Assembly (NCBI GenBank): GCA_044432725.1
Contig: JAWXUL010000001.1
Coordinates: forward strand, 186,001 to 250,000
Source of the DNA: JAWXUK01 sp044432725
Lineage (GTDB): Bacteria > Bacillota > Clostridia > Oscillospirales > Oscillospiraceae
DNA: 64,000 nucleotides
Reading direction: 5' to 3'
Under the pieces are notes generated by a model, which was not told the origin of the DNA, ran no database searches, and worked only from the letters and a program-made list of their open reading frames with translations. The number at the start of each line of letters is the position of its first letter. Position 1 is the first letter of the stretch. Below, one piece after another: positions 1 to 7,813 of the stretch. A program made the translations under genes and the position numbers.

Positions 1-701
1 CCATCCAAGTCTACTTCGATATCAAGATCCACGTCCACATCACTGTCCACTTCTGGCGGAATTTCTGGCTCTGGCATAGGTTCTTCTGGCACTTCAGGTT
101 TAAATCCTGTGTCAAAGGCAGGATTATAGAGATAGACATTCTTTTGATCCATTTGCTCACGGCATTTGCAAATCACTTCCCCAAAACGTTGGAAGTGCAC
201 CACCTCACGTTCTCTTAAGAAACGAATGACATCTTTTACATCAGGATCATCGCAAAGACGTAAAATATTGTCATAGGTAAGACGTGCTTTTTGCTCAGCA
301 GCCAAATCTTCTACCAAGTCAGCCATCACATCTCCTGTGGATTGGATGTATGCTGCAGTATAAGCGCCACCAGAAGCAGCCGCTGGATAGATACCAGCTG
401 TGTGGTCGACGAAATAAGCACCAAAACCACCTTCTTCAATTTCTTTTGCTGTCAAATTGCGGGTAAGTTGGTGAACAACAGTGGCAACCATTTCCATGTG
501 CCCCAGTTCTTCTGTGCCCACATCAGTGAGAAGTCCCTTTGCAATGGCAAATGGATTGGCATAACGCTGGGAAAGATAACGCATAGAAGCACCAATTTCA
601 CCATCAGGACCACCGTATTGACTGATGATAAAAGAAGCAAGTTTTGCATTAGGGGTGGCGATTTTTACAGGATACTGTAATTTTTTTTCATAAACAAACA
701 T
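1..701 (-). CDS. cotJC: Spore coat protein CotJC, manganese-catalase family (3' end outside window)
   Basis: I translated this frame by hand: it opens with ATG at 701 and stays open to the left edge, giving 233 codons. The product starts MFVYEKKLQYPVKI and contains QYGGPDGE, TEELGHMEMVATVV and REREVVHFQRFGE, the metal-binding helices of the manganese catalase / CotJC family (Glu and His ligands of a ferritin-like four-helix bundle). CotJC is a coat component of endospores and may dismutate peroxide. The C-terminal part seen here is a Pro/Glu/Asp-rich tail that runs off the window. It lies 2 bases after the cotJA-cotJB fusion stop, so the two form one operon. Identification is firm; the true C-terminus is unknown. 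Confidence 0.93.
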   Translation of the reverse strand, partial: MFVYEKKLQYPVKIATPNAKLASFIISQYGGPDGEIGASMRYLSQRYANPFAIAKGLLTDVGTEELGHMEMVATVVHQLTRNLTAKEIEEGGFGAYFVDHTAGIYPAAASGGAYTAAYIQSTGDVMADLVEDLAAEQKARLTYDNILRLCDDPDVKDVIRFLREREVVHFQRFGEVICKCREQMDQKNVYLYNPAFDTGFKPEVPEEPMPEPEIPPEVDSDVDVDLDIEVDLD

Positions 702-703
702 AA

Positions 704-1204
704 TTATTTCACCTCATTTTCTGCGTAATTCCAAGGCCAAGGATCGCTGAGCCAGCAATAATTGTCATACTTTGCCGAGGCAGGACGTGTGAGAGGGCCA
801 TACTTATTTTCATACTCTGTACGTGCAGTCTCTGCCATGGCAGCATACTGTTTGAACAAAGTAAAAGCTTCTGTATCATCAGGGTGTGTATCCAGAAAAT
901 GCCCCAACTCGGTCAGAACAAAATCCAAAGCTTGCAGTTCGACCAAAGGGGTCTCTACCAGAGTCCCTCCAGCCACTTGCAGATGAAAAGGGAGATTTAG
1001 CCCAGGATACAAAGTCCCGTTGGACAATGCTTCCATTTGGCTATATTTCTTTGGTTCATTTTGTTGAAAGGGAACATAGGGGACAGCAAGACCAGCACAA
1101 GTGGGCAAAACACCACATTCATCAGCGCAAGTGATGCCTGGCACTGTGGGCTCGCTAGGGTCTGTGGGGGTGGTAAAGCACCCCGTTGTTTGTGTTGAAT
1201 TCAA
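704..1204 (-). CDS. cotJB: Fused CotJA-CotJB spore coat protein
   Basis: The 166-residue product joins two coat proteins that are separate in Bacillus. Residues about 40-73 (VPYVPFQ, then EALSNGTLYPGL) match the short CotJA signature, and residues about 87-166 (LQALDFVLTELGHFLDTHPD, YENKYGPLT, DPWPWNY) match CotJB. The first 38 residues are Cys/Pro/Thr-rich, with Cys at 9, 26, 30 and 36, and are not typical of either family. The start is TTG at 1204-1202, chosen because an AGGAGG ribosome site lies 8 bases upstream and no ATG fits. CotJA and CotJB form the CotJ coat layer with CotJC, encoded next. Expression is expected in the mother cell, but I could not assign a sigma-E promoter. Confidence 0.9.
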   Translation of the reverse strand: MNSTQTTGCFTTPTDPSEPTVPGITCADECGVLPTCAGLAVPYVPFQQNEPKKYSQMEALSNGTLYPGLNLPFHLQVAGGTLVETPLVELQALDFVLTELGHFLDTHPDDTEAFTLFKQYAAMAETARTEYENKYGPLTRPASAKYDNYCWLSDPWPWNYAENEVK

Positions 1205-1677
1205 TGAAAAAACCTCCTAATAGATATAAAATGTTATCTGTTGTAAAGGAGACATCTAAACTTTTTAGATGTTCAAAAAAGCATTTTTTCAATGCTTACA
1301 AAACATCATATGTAAAGAGAAGGAAATCGTCCCTTTTCTTTTTTCTCTTTTCACCAAAGTAAAGTAGTCATAATTTTTTTTAGTTGAAATTTTGAGGAAA
1401 CAGAAGGAAAAATCGAAAAAAAAAACAGTAAAAACCTCTTTATTTTTTTCTCGTTTTGGTGTATACTATATCGTAACATGGTGTCTTTCGGGTCGGGCTT
1501 AACGCTTGTTGCATTAAGGTAGTCATTTTTTAGTATAAGTCAGATTGTCTCCTCATATCTTTAGAGGTACTCTAAAAACAGATGGATATTCAAATTAGAT
1601 GGAGATAGAAGCATCTTCTGAGTATTTGTGAACTTTTAGGGGTATTCTTTAGAAATAACTTTAGGAGGCGATTTTCT
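1205..1677. other. Divergent intergenic region between cotJ and cwlD
   Basis: These 473 bases hold no convincing gene. Visible structures are an inverted repeat at 1252-1272 (ACATCTAAA, 3-base loop, TTTAGATGT), an A/T-rich tract around 1370-1450, and a GC-richer block at about 1485-1530 containing CTTAACG...TTGCATTAAGG. The region must carry promoters for both flanking operons. I could not match sigma-E, sigma-G or vegetative consensus boxes with confidence. Confidence 0.5.
1252..1272. repeat. Short inverted repeat upstream of cotJ
   Basis: A perfect 9-base inverted repeat, ACATCTAAA / TTTAGATGT, with a 3-base loop. It sits 48 bases upstream of the cotJA-cotJB start. It could be an operator or an RNA hairpin in the leader. 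It has no T-run after it in the minus direction, so it is not a normal terminator. It shares the ATCTAAA...TTTAGA core with palindromes near yajC. Confidence 0.5.
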
Positions 1678-2379
1678 ATGAAATCAAAATATTATCTCTT
1701 ATCTGCTATTTTTCTTGTATTTTCACTATTATTACAACTGAAACATCTCTTTTTTACAGAAGATGTCCAAGTATCAACAGCCCCAGAGAACCCCACCATT
1801 CTGATTGATGCAGGACATGGGGGAGAAGATGGCGGCGCTGTTTCTGTGACAGGTAGCATAGAGAGCAATATAAATCTTGCCATTGCCTTAGATTTAAAGC
1901 AACTCCTTTTGTTTTATGGCATAGAACCTGTCCTATTAAGAGAAGAGGACATCTCCCTCCATGACCCAGAACTGCTGACTGTGAAAGAGAAAAAAACATC
2001 AGATTTAAAAAACCGAGTAGAAATCGTCAACCAATACGAAAACCCTTTGCTCCTTAGTATTCATCAAAATATATATACAGAGGAAAAGTATTTTGGTGCA
2101 CAGGTTTTTTATACAGAAGAAGCCCAAGTTTTTGCACAAAATCTGCAAGATTTACTTTGTGAATATCTGAATCCAGAGAATACCCGTGTTTCTAAGGCAG
2201 TTGACCCTTCTCTCTATTTGTTCAATCACATAGAGGCTTCTGGTATTTTGGTGGAATGTGGTTTTCTTTCTAATAACACAGAAGCAAGTCTTTTGGATAC
2301 GCCAGAATATCAACTGAAAATAGCTTGCGTTCTTTTGGCAAGTATCACATCTATGGACCAAGACAAAGAAAATTTATAG
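1678..2379 (+). CDS. cwlD: Germination-specific N-acetylmuramoyl-L-alanine amidase CwlD
   Basis: An amidase_3-family zinc enzyme of 233 residues. It starts with a single membrane/signal segment (about 5-26) and then the catalytic domain. Zinc ligands are visible as H47 in DAGHGGED, E62 after TGSI, H129 in SIHQN, and the catalytic E193 in LVECGF. CwlD removes peptide from muramic acid so that muramic-delta-lactam can form in spore cortex, a requirement for later cortex lysis at germination. AGGAGG lies 9 bases before the ATG. It is divergent from the cotJ operon, consistent with sporulation use. A vegetative amidase is the alternative, but the short single-domain layout without SH3 or SPOR repeats favours CwlD. 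Confidence 0.85.
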   Translation: MKSKYYLLSAIFLVFSLLLQLKHLFFTEDVQVSTAPENPTILIDAGHGGEDGGAVSVTGSIESNINLAIALDLKQLLLFYGIEPVLLREEDISLHDPELLTVKEKKTSDLKNRVEIVNQYENPLLLSIHQNIYTEEKYFGAQVFYTEEAQVFAQNLQDLLCEYLNPENTRVSKAVDPSLYLFNHIEASGILVECGFLSNNTEASLLDTPEYQLKIACVLLASITSMDQDKENL

Positions 2380-2446
2380 AAAATGCCCGACAAACAACAG
2401 TTGTTGTGACCACCACTGAAATATCTCTACGAAAGAAGTGAGCTAA

Positions 2447-3718
2447 ATGCTATATCGCTGTAAAAATACAGAATGCAAAAAAATCATAGATTCTTCAAAT
2501 ATTGAAATAACTTGCCCTTTTTGCCAAGGTAGCCTGGGAAAAGAGGAAGAAAAAAACTTAAATGGTGCAGATTACTGTAATTTAGGGCTTTTTTATCATG
2601 ATCATGATATGGAAAAAAATGCTTTGAAAGCATTTCGTCGCTCTGCTGCCCTAGGTTCTGGGATGGGGACATCTAATCTTGCTTGGTGTATGGAGTCAGG
2701 AGTTGGGATTGATTCTGACCCACGTCAAGCTTTTTGGCTGTATCAACAAGCCGTTTTTATGGGCTATAAACCAGCACTTTGTTCTGTGGGGGTGTGCTAT
2801 CAAAAAGGCATAGGTGTCCCTAAAAATCCTGAAATAGCAGTGTCCTATTACCTTCAAGCAGCAGAAAAAGGAATCATACGTGGACAAATTTTAATGGCAA
2901 ATGCCTTCACAGAAGGGGTAGGGGTAGAGAAAAATCTGAAACTAGCTTTTGATTGGTGGAGAATGGTGGCAATCCAAGGAGATGCCCTGTCTCAATACGA
3001 GCTTGCCCTGTGCTATCAAACAGGAACAGGTTGCACCATGAATCCCAAAATGGCAATCCGTTGGTATCTGAAATCAGCCAAGGGTGGGCATTCAGAATCC
3101 CAATTTCAGCTGGGCTTACTTTGTGAAACAGGTACTTGGTTTGAAAAAGACGAGCGTGCAGCTGTTTCTTGGTATGTAAAAGCAGCAAAGGAAAAACACC
3201 CAAAGGCGACCTTTCGTCTTGGTCTTGCCTATTTGGGCGGAAAAGGCGTGGAGAAAGACGAAAACCAAGGCTTGAAACTCCTGTTTTTATCGGGACAAAA
3301 TGGCTATCCCGAAGCATTTTATCCCATTGGTCTTTGTTTTACCCATGGTATAGGAACAGAAAAAAATCTGGAAAAAGCATATCAATGGTGGAGCATTGGG
3401 GCTCGCTTGGATGAGAGAGATTGTCAGCACATGGTTGGGGAGTGTCTGGAATTTGGCAAAGGCACAGAGGAAAACCATGAAGAGGCATTTACGTGGTATA
3501 TGGAAAGTGCCAAGGGCGGAAGTTCCTTGGGACTGTCCCATCTGTATCAATATCTCCTGTCACACGAGGCAATGGATAGCAAAAAAACATGGCTCAGCGA
3601 TCAATTTGAAGAAAAAATAAACAGTATTTTGAAACAAGAATTTCCTTCTTTTCAAGAAGAAAGCCAAGAGGTTTTGGCAGTTCTTACCCCTTTGTTGGAA
3701 AAGACAGGAAATCTTTAA
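2447..3718 (+). CDS. Zinc-ribbon plus Sel1-like repeat protein
   Basis: The 423-residue protein begins with a small zinc ribbon (Cys5, Cys10, Cys23, Cys26). Tandem Sel1-type helical repeats of about 36 residues follow from roughly 38 to 350, recognisable by recurring A-WY-AA--G---A---LG and G-GV-KN motifs such as YQKGIGVPKNPEIAVSYY. Sel1 repeats are protein-interaction scaffolds; no enzyme motif is present. The last 70 residues are a helical tail without repeats. It has no signal peptide, so it is probably cytoplasmic. It lies 67 bases after cwlD and may be cotranscribed with it. The function is unknown, and any sporulation role is only suggested by the neighbour. Confidence 0.82.
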   Translation: MLYRCKNTECKKIIDSSNIEITCPFCQGSLGKEEEKNLNGADYCNLGLFYHDHDMEKNALKAFRRSAALGSGMGTSNLAWCMESGVGIDSDPRQAFWLYQQAVFMGYKPALCSVGVCYQKGIGVPKNPEIAVSYYLQAAEKGIIRGQILMANAFTEGVGVEKNLKLAFDWWRMVAIQGDALSQYELALCYQTGTGCTMNPKMAIRWYLKSAKGGHSESQFQLGLLCETGTWFEKDERAAVSWYVKAAKEKHPKATFRLGLAYLGGKGVEKDENQGLKLLFLSGQNGYPEAFYPIGLCFTHGIGTEKNLEKAYQWWSIGARLDERDCQHMVGECLEFGKGTEENHEEAFTWYMESAKGGSSLGLSHLYQYLLSHEAMDSKKTWLSDQFEEKINSILKQEFPSFQEESQEVLAVLTPLLEKTGNL

Positions 3719-3856
3719 AAGAGAAATAGACTTCCCATTCCTACGTTTTGAGAAGTCCCCTTAATTTTTGTGCCAAATGAGTCGAGATACTAATGAGTCA
3801 TATTTTTCAAAGAAAATCATAAAGGGAAAATATCCAAAAAAAGAGGTTAAAAAAAC

Positions 3857-5080
3857 ATGACAATTTACGAAGAATTAAAAGAAAGAGGGCTTATCGCTCA
3901 AGTGACCAACGAAACAGAAATCTCTTCTCTCGTGAACGAGGGAAAAGCCGTTTTCTACATTGGTTTTGACCCAACTGCAGACTCTCTTCATGTGGGACAT
4001 TTTATGGCACTTTGCCTGATGAAACGTTTGCAAATGGCAGGGAATCGTCCCATTGCACTGCTGGGTGGTGGGACAGGCATGGTTGGGGATCCCTCTGGCA
4101 GAACAGATATGCGTCAAATGATGACCCCAGAAATCATTCAGCACAACTGTGAATGCTTCCAAAAACAAATGGAAAAGTTCATTGAATTTGGAGAAGGCAA
4201 GGCAATGGTGGTCAATAATGCTGACTGGTTGCTTGCTCTTAATTATGTAGAGCTTCTGCGAGAAGTGGGAAGTTGCTTTTCTGTCAACAACATGCTTCGT
4301 GCTGATTGTTACAAGCAACGAATGGAAAAAGGCTTGTCTTTTTTTGAGTTTAATTATATGATTATGCAGTCTTATGATTTTTATATGCTTTATCAAAAAT
4401 ATGGCTGTAATATGCAATTTGGTGGGGACGATCAATGGTCCAATATGCTAGGTGGTACCGAATTAATTCGGAAAAAATTAGGAAAAGATGCCCATGCGAT
4501 GACAATCACCCTTCTTCTGAATTCAGAAGGGCAAAAGATGGGCAAAACGCAAAAAGGTGCTGTGTGGCTTGACCCCAACAAAACCCCTCCTTATGAATTT
4601 TATCAATACTGGCGTAATATTGCTGATGATGATGTGCTGAAATGTCTGAAAATGCTTACCTTTTTGCCAATGGAAGAAATACGTGCCATGGATTCTTGGG
4701 AAGGTGCCCAATTAAATCGAGCCAAAGAAATTCTTGCTTATGAACTGACCACCCTGATTCATGGGGAAGAAGAGGCAAAAAAAGCACAAGAAACAGCAAA
4801 AGGTCTCTTTTCTCAAGGGGGAGACTTGTCCAATATGCCTAGCACCACCTTAACAGACGAGCACTTCACAGAAGAAGCAATCCCTGTCATTGATCTTCTT
4901 TCAGCTTGTGGATTGATTCCTTCCCGAAAAGAGGGGAGACGGTTGATTGCACAAAATGGTATTTCTGTCAACAACGAAAAAATAACTGATGATACCCAAG
5001 TATTCTCCAAAGATTTATTTGCTGGAGAAGGTGTTATGATACAAAAAGGAAAGAAAACCTTTCACCGCGCCAAAATTTAA
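3857..5080 (+). CDS. tyrS: Tyrosyl-tRNA synthetase
   Basis: Class I aminoacyl-tRNA synthetase of 407 residues, a normal length. HVGH at 45-48 is the HIGH signature, QSYD at 171-174 and GGDDQW at 189-194 line the tyrosine pocket, and KMGKT at 227-231 is the KMSKS loop. The C-terminal 65 residues form an S4 RNA-binding domain (LLSACGLIPSRKEGRRLI). It charges tRNA-Tyr. The 138-base upstream gap is too short for a T-box and contains no T-box sequence, so either it lacks T-box control or it is read from upstream. Confidence 0.97.
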   Translation: MTIYEELKERGLIAQVTNETEISSLVNEGKAVFYIGFDPTADSLHVGHFMALCLMKRLQMAGNRPIALLGGGTGMVGDPSGRTDMRQMMTPEIIQHNCECFQKQMEKFIEFGEGKAMVVNNADWLLALNYVELLREVGSCFSVNNMLRADCYKQRMEKGLSFFEFNYMIMQSYDFYMLYQKYGCNMQFGGDDQWSNMLGGTELIRKKLGKDAHAMTITLLLNSEGQKMGKTQKGAVWLDPNKTPPYEFYQYWRNIADDDVLKCLKMLTFLPMEEIRAMDSWEGAQLNRAKEILAYELTTLIHGEEEAKKAQETAKGLFSQGGDLSNMPSTTLTDEHFTEEAIPVIDLLSACGLIPSRKEGRRLIAQNGISVNNEKITDDTQVFSKDLFAGEGVMIQKGKKTFHRAKI

Positions 5081-5092
5081 TTTAGGAAGTGA

Positions 5093-5983
5093 ATGAAAAT
5101 GGCGAAAGAACCAAAAGAAAAAAAATCCAAAGTAAAAAAAGTGAAGGACAAAGCTCCAAAAGAGAAAAAAGAGAAAAAGGGGAAAAAGACGGCGACTGCA
5201 GCAGACGTAGCAGTTGCTGAAGCAGCTGACGAAGGTGGCGGCGGAGGCAAGAAAAAGCTAGTGATCATCGGCGTACTTTTGTTGCTTATTTTGGGCGGCG
5301 GTGCTGGCTCGGCATATTTTTTGGTCTATCTTCCTATGCAAGAGGAAGCTGCAAGCATGGAAGATGCCTCTAATGTGGTAGAAGCTCAGCTAGAAGTTCA
5401 AGTACCAAAACCAAGAGGTTATTTTGGGTATTTATCCCACAATGCTGCAGGGAACAATCAGCTTTTTATTGATGGTGTGGATATTATTTATGCCAATGAA
5501 ACTCTTTTGATCGAGGAAATGGGACTGACGGAAGATCAATTATCAGCTGGTTATTACATTTCAAACCCCCAAGCAGCCACTCGAATTATATACGTCGATG
5601 CCAGTACCATTTACAACATCATTTCCAGAGAAACAGGAGAGTATATTCAAGTGGCTTGGTCACAATTTGTGGAACATCTTTCTACCAGTGCGATTTTATT
5701 TGAGTTCACTTCCTCTGACAATACCTTGCGTAATGTGACAGAATTTCCTGTAAAAAACTTCGTTTTGCCTGAAATTGAAGAGCCAGAAGTGGAAATTTTG
5801 GAAGAAGAGACTGGGACAGACGAGCCTGAAGTACCAGTGGATGAAAATACAGAAACTCCTTCAGATGAGACAACAGCACCAACAGATGGAACAGAAACGC
5901 CTGAAGATGGTGCGACAGCTCCTGAGGATAGCACTTCTGACGCAGAAACACAAAATACGCCCACTGCTGGAATCACCACGTAA
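5093..5983 (+). CDS. Unknown single-pass membrane protein with lysine-rich N-terminus and acidic tail
   Basis: I do not recognise this 296-residue protein at family level. Residues 1-32 are almost all Lys/Glu/Pro (cytoplasmic). One hydrophobic segment spans about 55-80, followed by an external domain (about 85-225) containing YFGYL, GLTEDQLSAGYYI and a W-x-x-F pattern, then a Glu/Pro/Thr/Asp-rich low-complexity tail to the end. The tail looks like a wall- or surface-exposed spacer. Two ATGs at 5093 and 5099 compete; AGGAAG at about 5083 fits the second slightly better. It sits between tyrS (12-base gap) and radA (48-base gap) in one direction. Function unknown. Confidence 0.75.
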   Translation: MKMAKEPKEKKSKVKKVKDKAPKEKKEKKGKKTATAADVAVAEAADEGGGGGKKKLVIIGVLLLLILGGGAGSAYFLVYLPMQEEAASMEDASNVVEAQLEVQVPKPRGYFGYLSHNAAGNNQLFIDGVDIIYANETLLIEEMGLTEDQLSAGYYISNPQAATRIIYVDASTIYNIISRETGEYIQVAWSQFVEHLSTSAILFEFTSSDNTLRNVTEFPVKNFVLPEIEEPEVEILEEETGTDEPEVPVDENTETPSDETTAPTDGTETPEDGATAPEDSTSDAETQNTPTAGITT

Positions 5984-6031
5984 AAAAGTCCTGTCAAAGA
6001 GTCATGAAAAAAACAAGATAGAAGGTAAAAT

Positions 6032-7414
6032 ATGAAAAGTAAAACAGTTTTTTTCTGCTCGGAATGTGGCAATGATGAAGCGAAATGGTTTGGGAAATGT
6101 CCTTCTTGTGGTGCTTGGAATACAGCTGTAGAGCAAGCAAAAGAACCAAGTACCACGGGAAAACGCACTTCTGCAGTGGCAGGACCAAGTTCTGTGACAG
6201 GGATTGCCATCAATCCACCCAAGCATATTGCCAATATCGAACTGGGGGACGAATTACGCTTTCAAACAGGACTAGGAGAATTAGACCGAGTTCTGGGAGG
6301 AGGTGCTGTGCAAGGCTCCTTGGTTTTGGTAGGGGGCGCCCCAGGTATCGGAAAATCTACTTTAATGTTGCAAATTTGTCACGAATTATCTCGATTTTCC
6401 ACTGTTTTATATGTGTCAGGGGAAGAATCAGCACGTCAAATTAAAATGCGAGCCCAACGATTGAACATTCACCAAGAAGGACTGTATCTTCAAAGTGAAA
6501 CCAAATTAGGTAATGTGATTGAAGGCGTTCACAGCTTAAAACCAGATATTCTGATTGTGGACTCTATCCAAACACTGTACCACGAGCAATCAAACTCAGC
6601 CCCAGGTTCTGTCACTCAGGTGAAGGAATGCACCATGGCATTGATGCATCTGGCAAAAGGGGAGGGGATTACCATTTTTGTCATTGGACATGTGAACAAA
6701 GAAGGTTCTATCGCAGGTCCAAAAGTTTTAGAGCATATGGTGGATTGTGTTCTCTACTTTGAAGGAGAACAACACATGGCATATCGAATTCTCCGTGCTG
6801 CTAAAAATCGTTTTGGAGCCACCAATGAAATTGGTGTGTTTGAAATGGATGATAAAGGTTTGACCGAGATTCCTAATCCCTCTGAAGCACTACTATCTGG
6901 GAGACCCATTGATGCAGCTGGTACTTGCGTGACTTGCGTTATGGAGGGAATACGTCCAGTCCTTGCAGAAATTCAAGCTTTGGTGGTGCCAACTTCCTTC
7001 GGAAATCCCCGTAGAGTGAGTAATGGATTTGACTATAACCGAGCTGTTTTGCTCCTTGCTGTACTGGAAAAACGAGGGGGCTTGTTGTTGTCAAACTGCG
7101 ACGCATATCTGAATATCATTGGAGGTCTTTCACTGGATGAACCTGCCGCTGATCTTGCCACAGTGGTGGCCCTTGCTTCTAGTTTTCGAGATATCCCAGT
7201 TCCTAGCAATTTAGCAGCGATTGGAGAAGTAGGATTGACAGGAGAACTACGTGCTGTGAACTCACTGGGGCAACGACTCAGTGAAATAGCCAGATTGGGT
7301 TTTACAAAATGTCTTATGCCAAAAAGAACCCAAGGGAATTTCACTGCACCAGAGGGGCTGGATGTCATTCCTGTGTCCAATATCAGAGAAGCCTTGGCAG
7401 TGCTGATGAGATAA
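6032..7414 (+). CDS. radA: DNA repair protein RadA
   Basis: A 460-residue RecA-like branch-migration ATPase. An N-terminal zinc finger (C9, C12, C23, C26) precedes the ATPase core with Walker A GAPGIGKST at 102-110 and Walker B ILIVDS at 173-178. The RadA-specific KNRFG motif is at 258-262, and the C-terminal third is the Lon-like domain (SLDEPAADLATVVALASS). RadA helps process recombination intermediates. In Clostridia it is usually near disA, but no disA follows here; the next gene is a recombinase after a long spacer. Confidence 0.97.
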   Translation: MKSKTVFFCSECGNDEAKWFGKCPSCGAWNTAVEQAKEPSTTGKRTSAVAGPSSVTGIAINPPKHIANIELGDELRFQTGLGELDRVLGGGAVQGSLVLVGGAPGIGKSTLMLQICHELSRFSTVLYVSGEESARQIKMRAQRLNIHQEGLYLQSETKLGNVIEGVHSLKPDILIVDSIQTLYHEQSNSAPGSVTQVKECTMALMHLAKGEGITIFVIGHVNKEGSIAGPKVLEHMVDCVLYFEGEQHMAYRILRAAKNRFGATNEIGVFEMDDKGLTEIPNPSEALLSGRPIDAAGTCVTCVMEGIRPVLAEIQALVVPTSFGNPRRVSNGFDYNRAVLLLAVLEKRGGLLLSNCDAYLNIIGGLSLDEPAADLATVVALASSFRDIPVPSNLAAIGEVGLTGELRAVNSLGQRLSEIARLGFTKCLMPKRTQGNFTAPEGLDVIPVSNIREALAVLMR

Positions 7415-7813
7415 AAAAGAAATGATTCCTCCTATGATATCCAGATAGATGAACGATTTCTCTTTTTGGTAAAAACATAGCATCATCTAAAATACCCATA
7501 CTGTTTAAAATAGCAAGATTTATGTGAAATATCTTTCTTATGGCAAGATATTTCATAATTCATTTGTAAATTTGAAATTTTTTATTAAGCTTGAATACCA
7601 AGGCAAGATATTTTATTTTCCGTCCACACAAGCGAAGGAAATTCCATAAAGATTTTTGGAATGGTATTTTTTAAATGTTGTCTAGGGTGAAGAGCATGGC
7701 AAGTTTTAATGTTATTTATTTAAATTCATATCAGGGGAGTCATTCCCCTTATTTTACAAGAAATATTCAGGTCAACAAAATAAAGATTTTGTTGACCTGA
7801 AAGGAGGTAACAA
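7415..7813. other. Hairpin-rich A/T spacer between radA and the recombinase gene
   Basis: No gene is visible in these 399 bases. It contains several inverted repeats: TGAAATATCTT...AAGATATTTCA at about 7524-7554, AGGGGA...TCCCCT at about 7733-7749, and the long perfect palindrome at 7767-7800. The word GGCAAGAT(AT) recurs three times (about 7513, 7542 and 7602) as a loose direct repeat. The organisation suggests regulatory sequence or a degraded palindromic element rather than coding DNA. Confidence 0.55.
7767..7800. repeat. 15-bp perfect palindrome just before the recombinase ribosome site
   Basis: TCAGGTCAACAAAAT at 7767-7781 and its exact reverse complement at 7786-7800 flank a 4-base loop AAAG. 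The ribosome site AAGGAGG starts immediately afterwards (7801-7807) and the ATG is at 7814. Either a repressor operator or an mRNA hairpin adjoining the ribosome site is possible. No T-run follows, so a terminator is unlikely. A related palindrome is at 10383-10416. Confidence 0.85.

Noticed and set aside
291..680. A plus-strand frame across cotJC
   Set aside because: It is antisense to a well-conserved manganese-catalase gene, with no ribosome site and no recognisable domain.
3719..3856. A T-box leader for tyrS
   Set aside because: Only 138 bases, with no specifier loop or TGG-N-ACC antiterminator. The visible GACTTC/GAAGTC pair is a weak hairpin.
4450..4475. T-box-like GGTGGTACCG sequence
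   Set aside because: It lies inside tyrS coding sequence, where it encodes the conserved LGGTELIRK segment; it is not in a leader.
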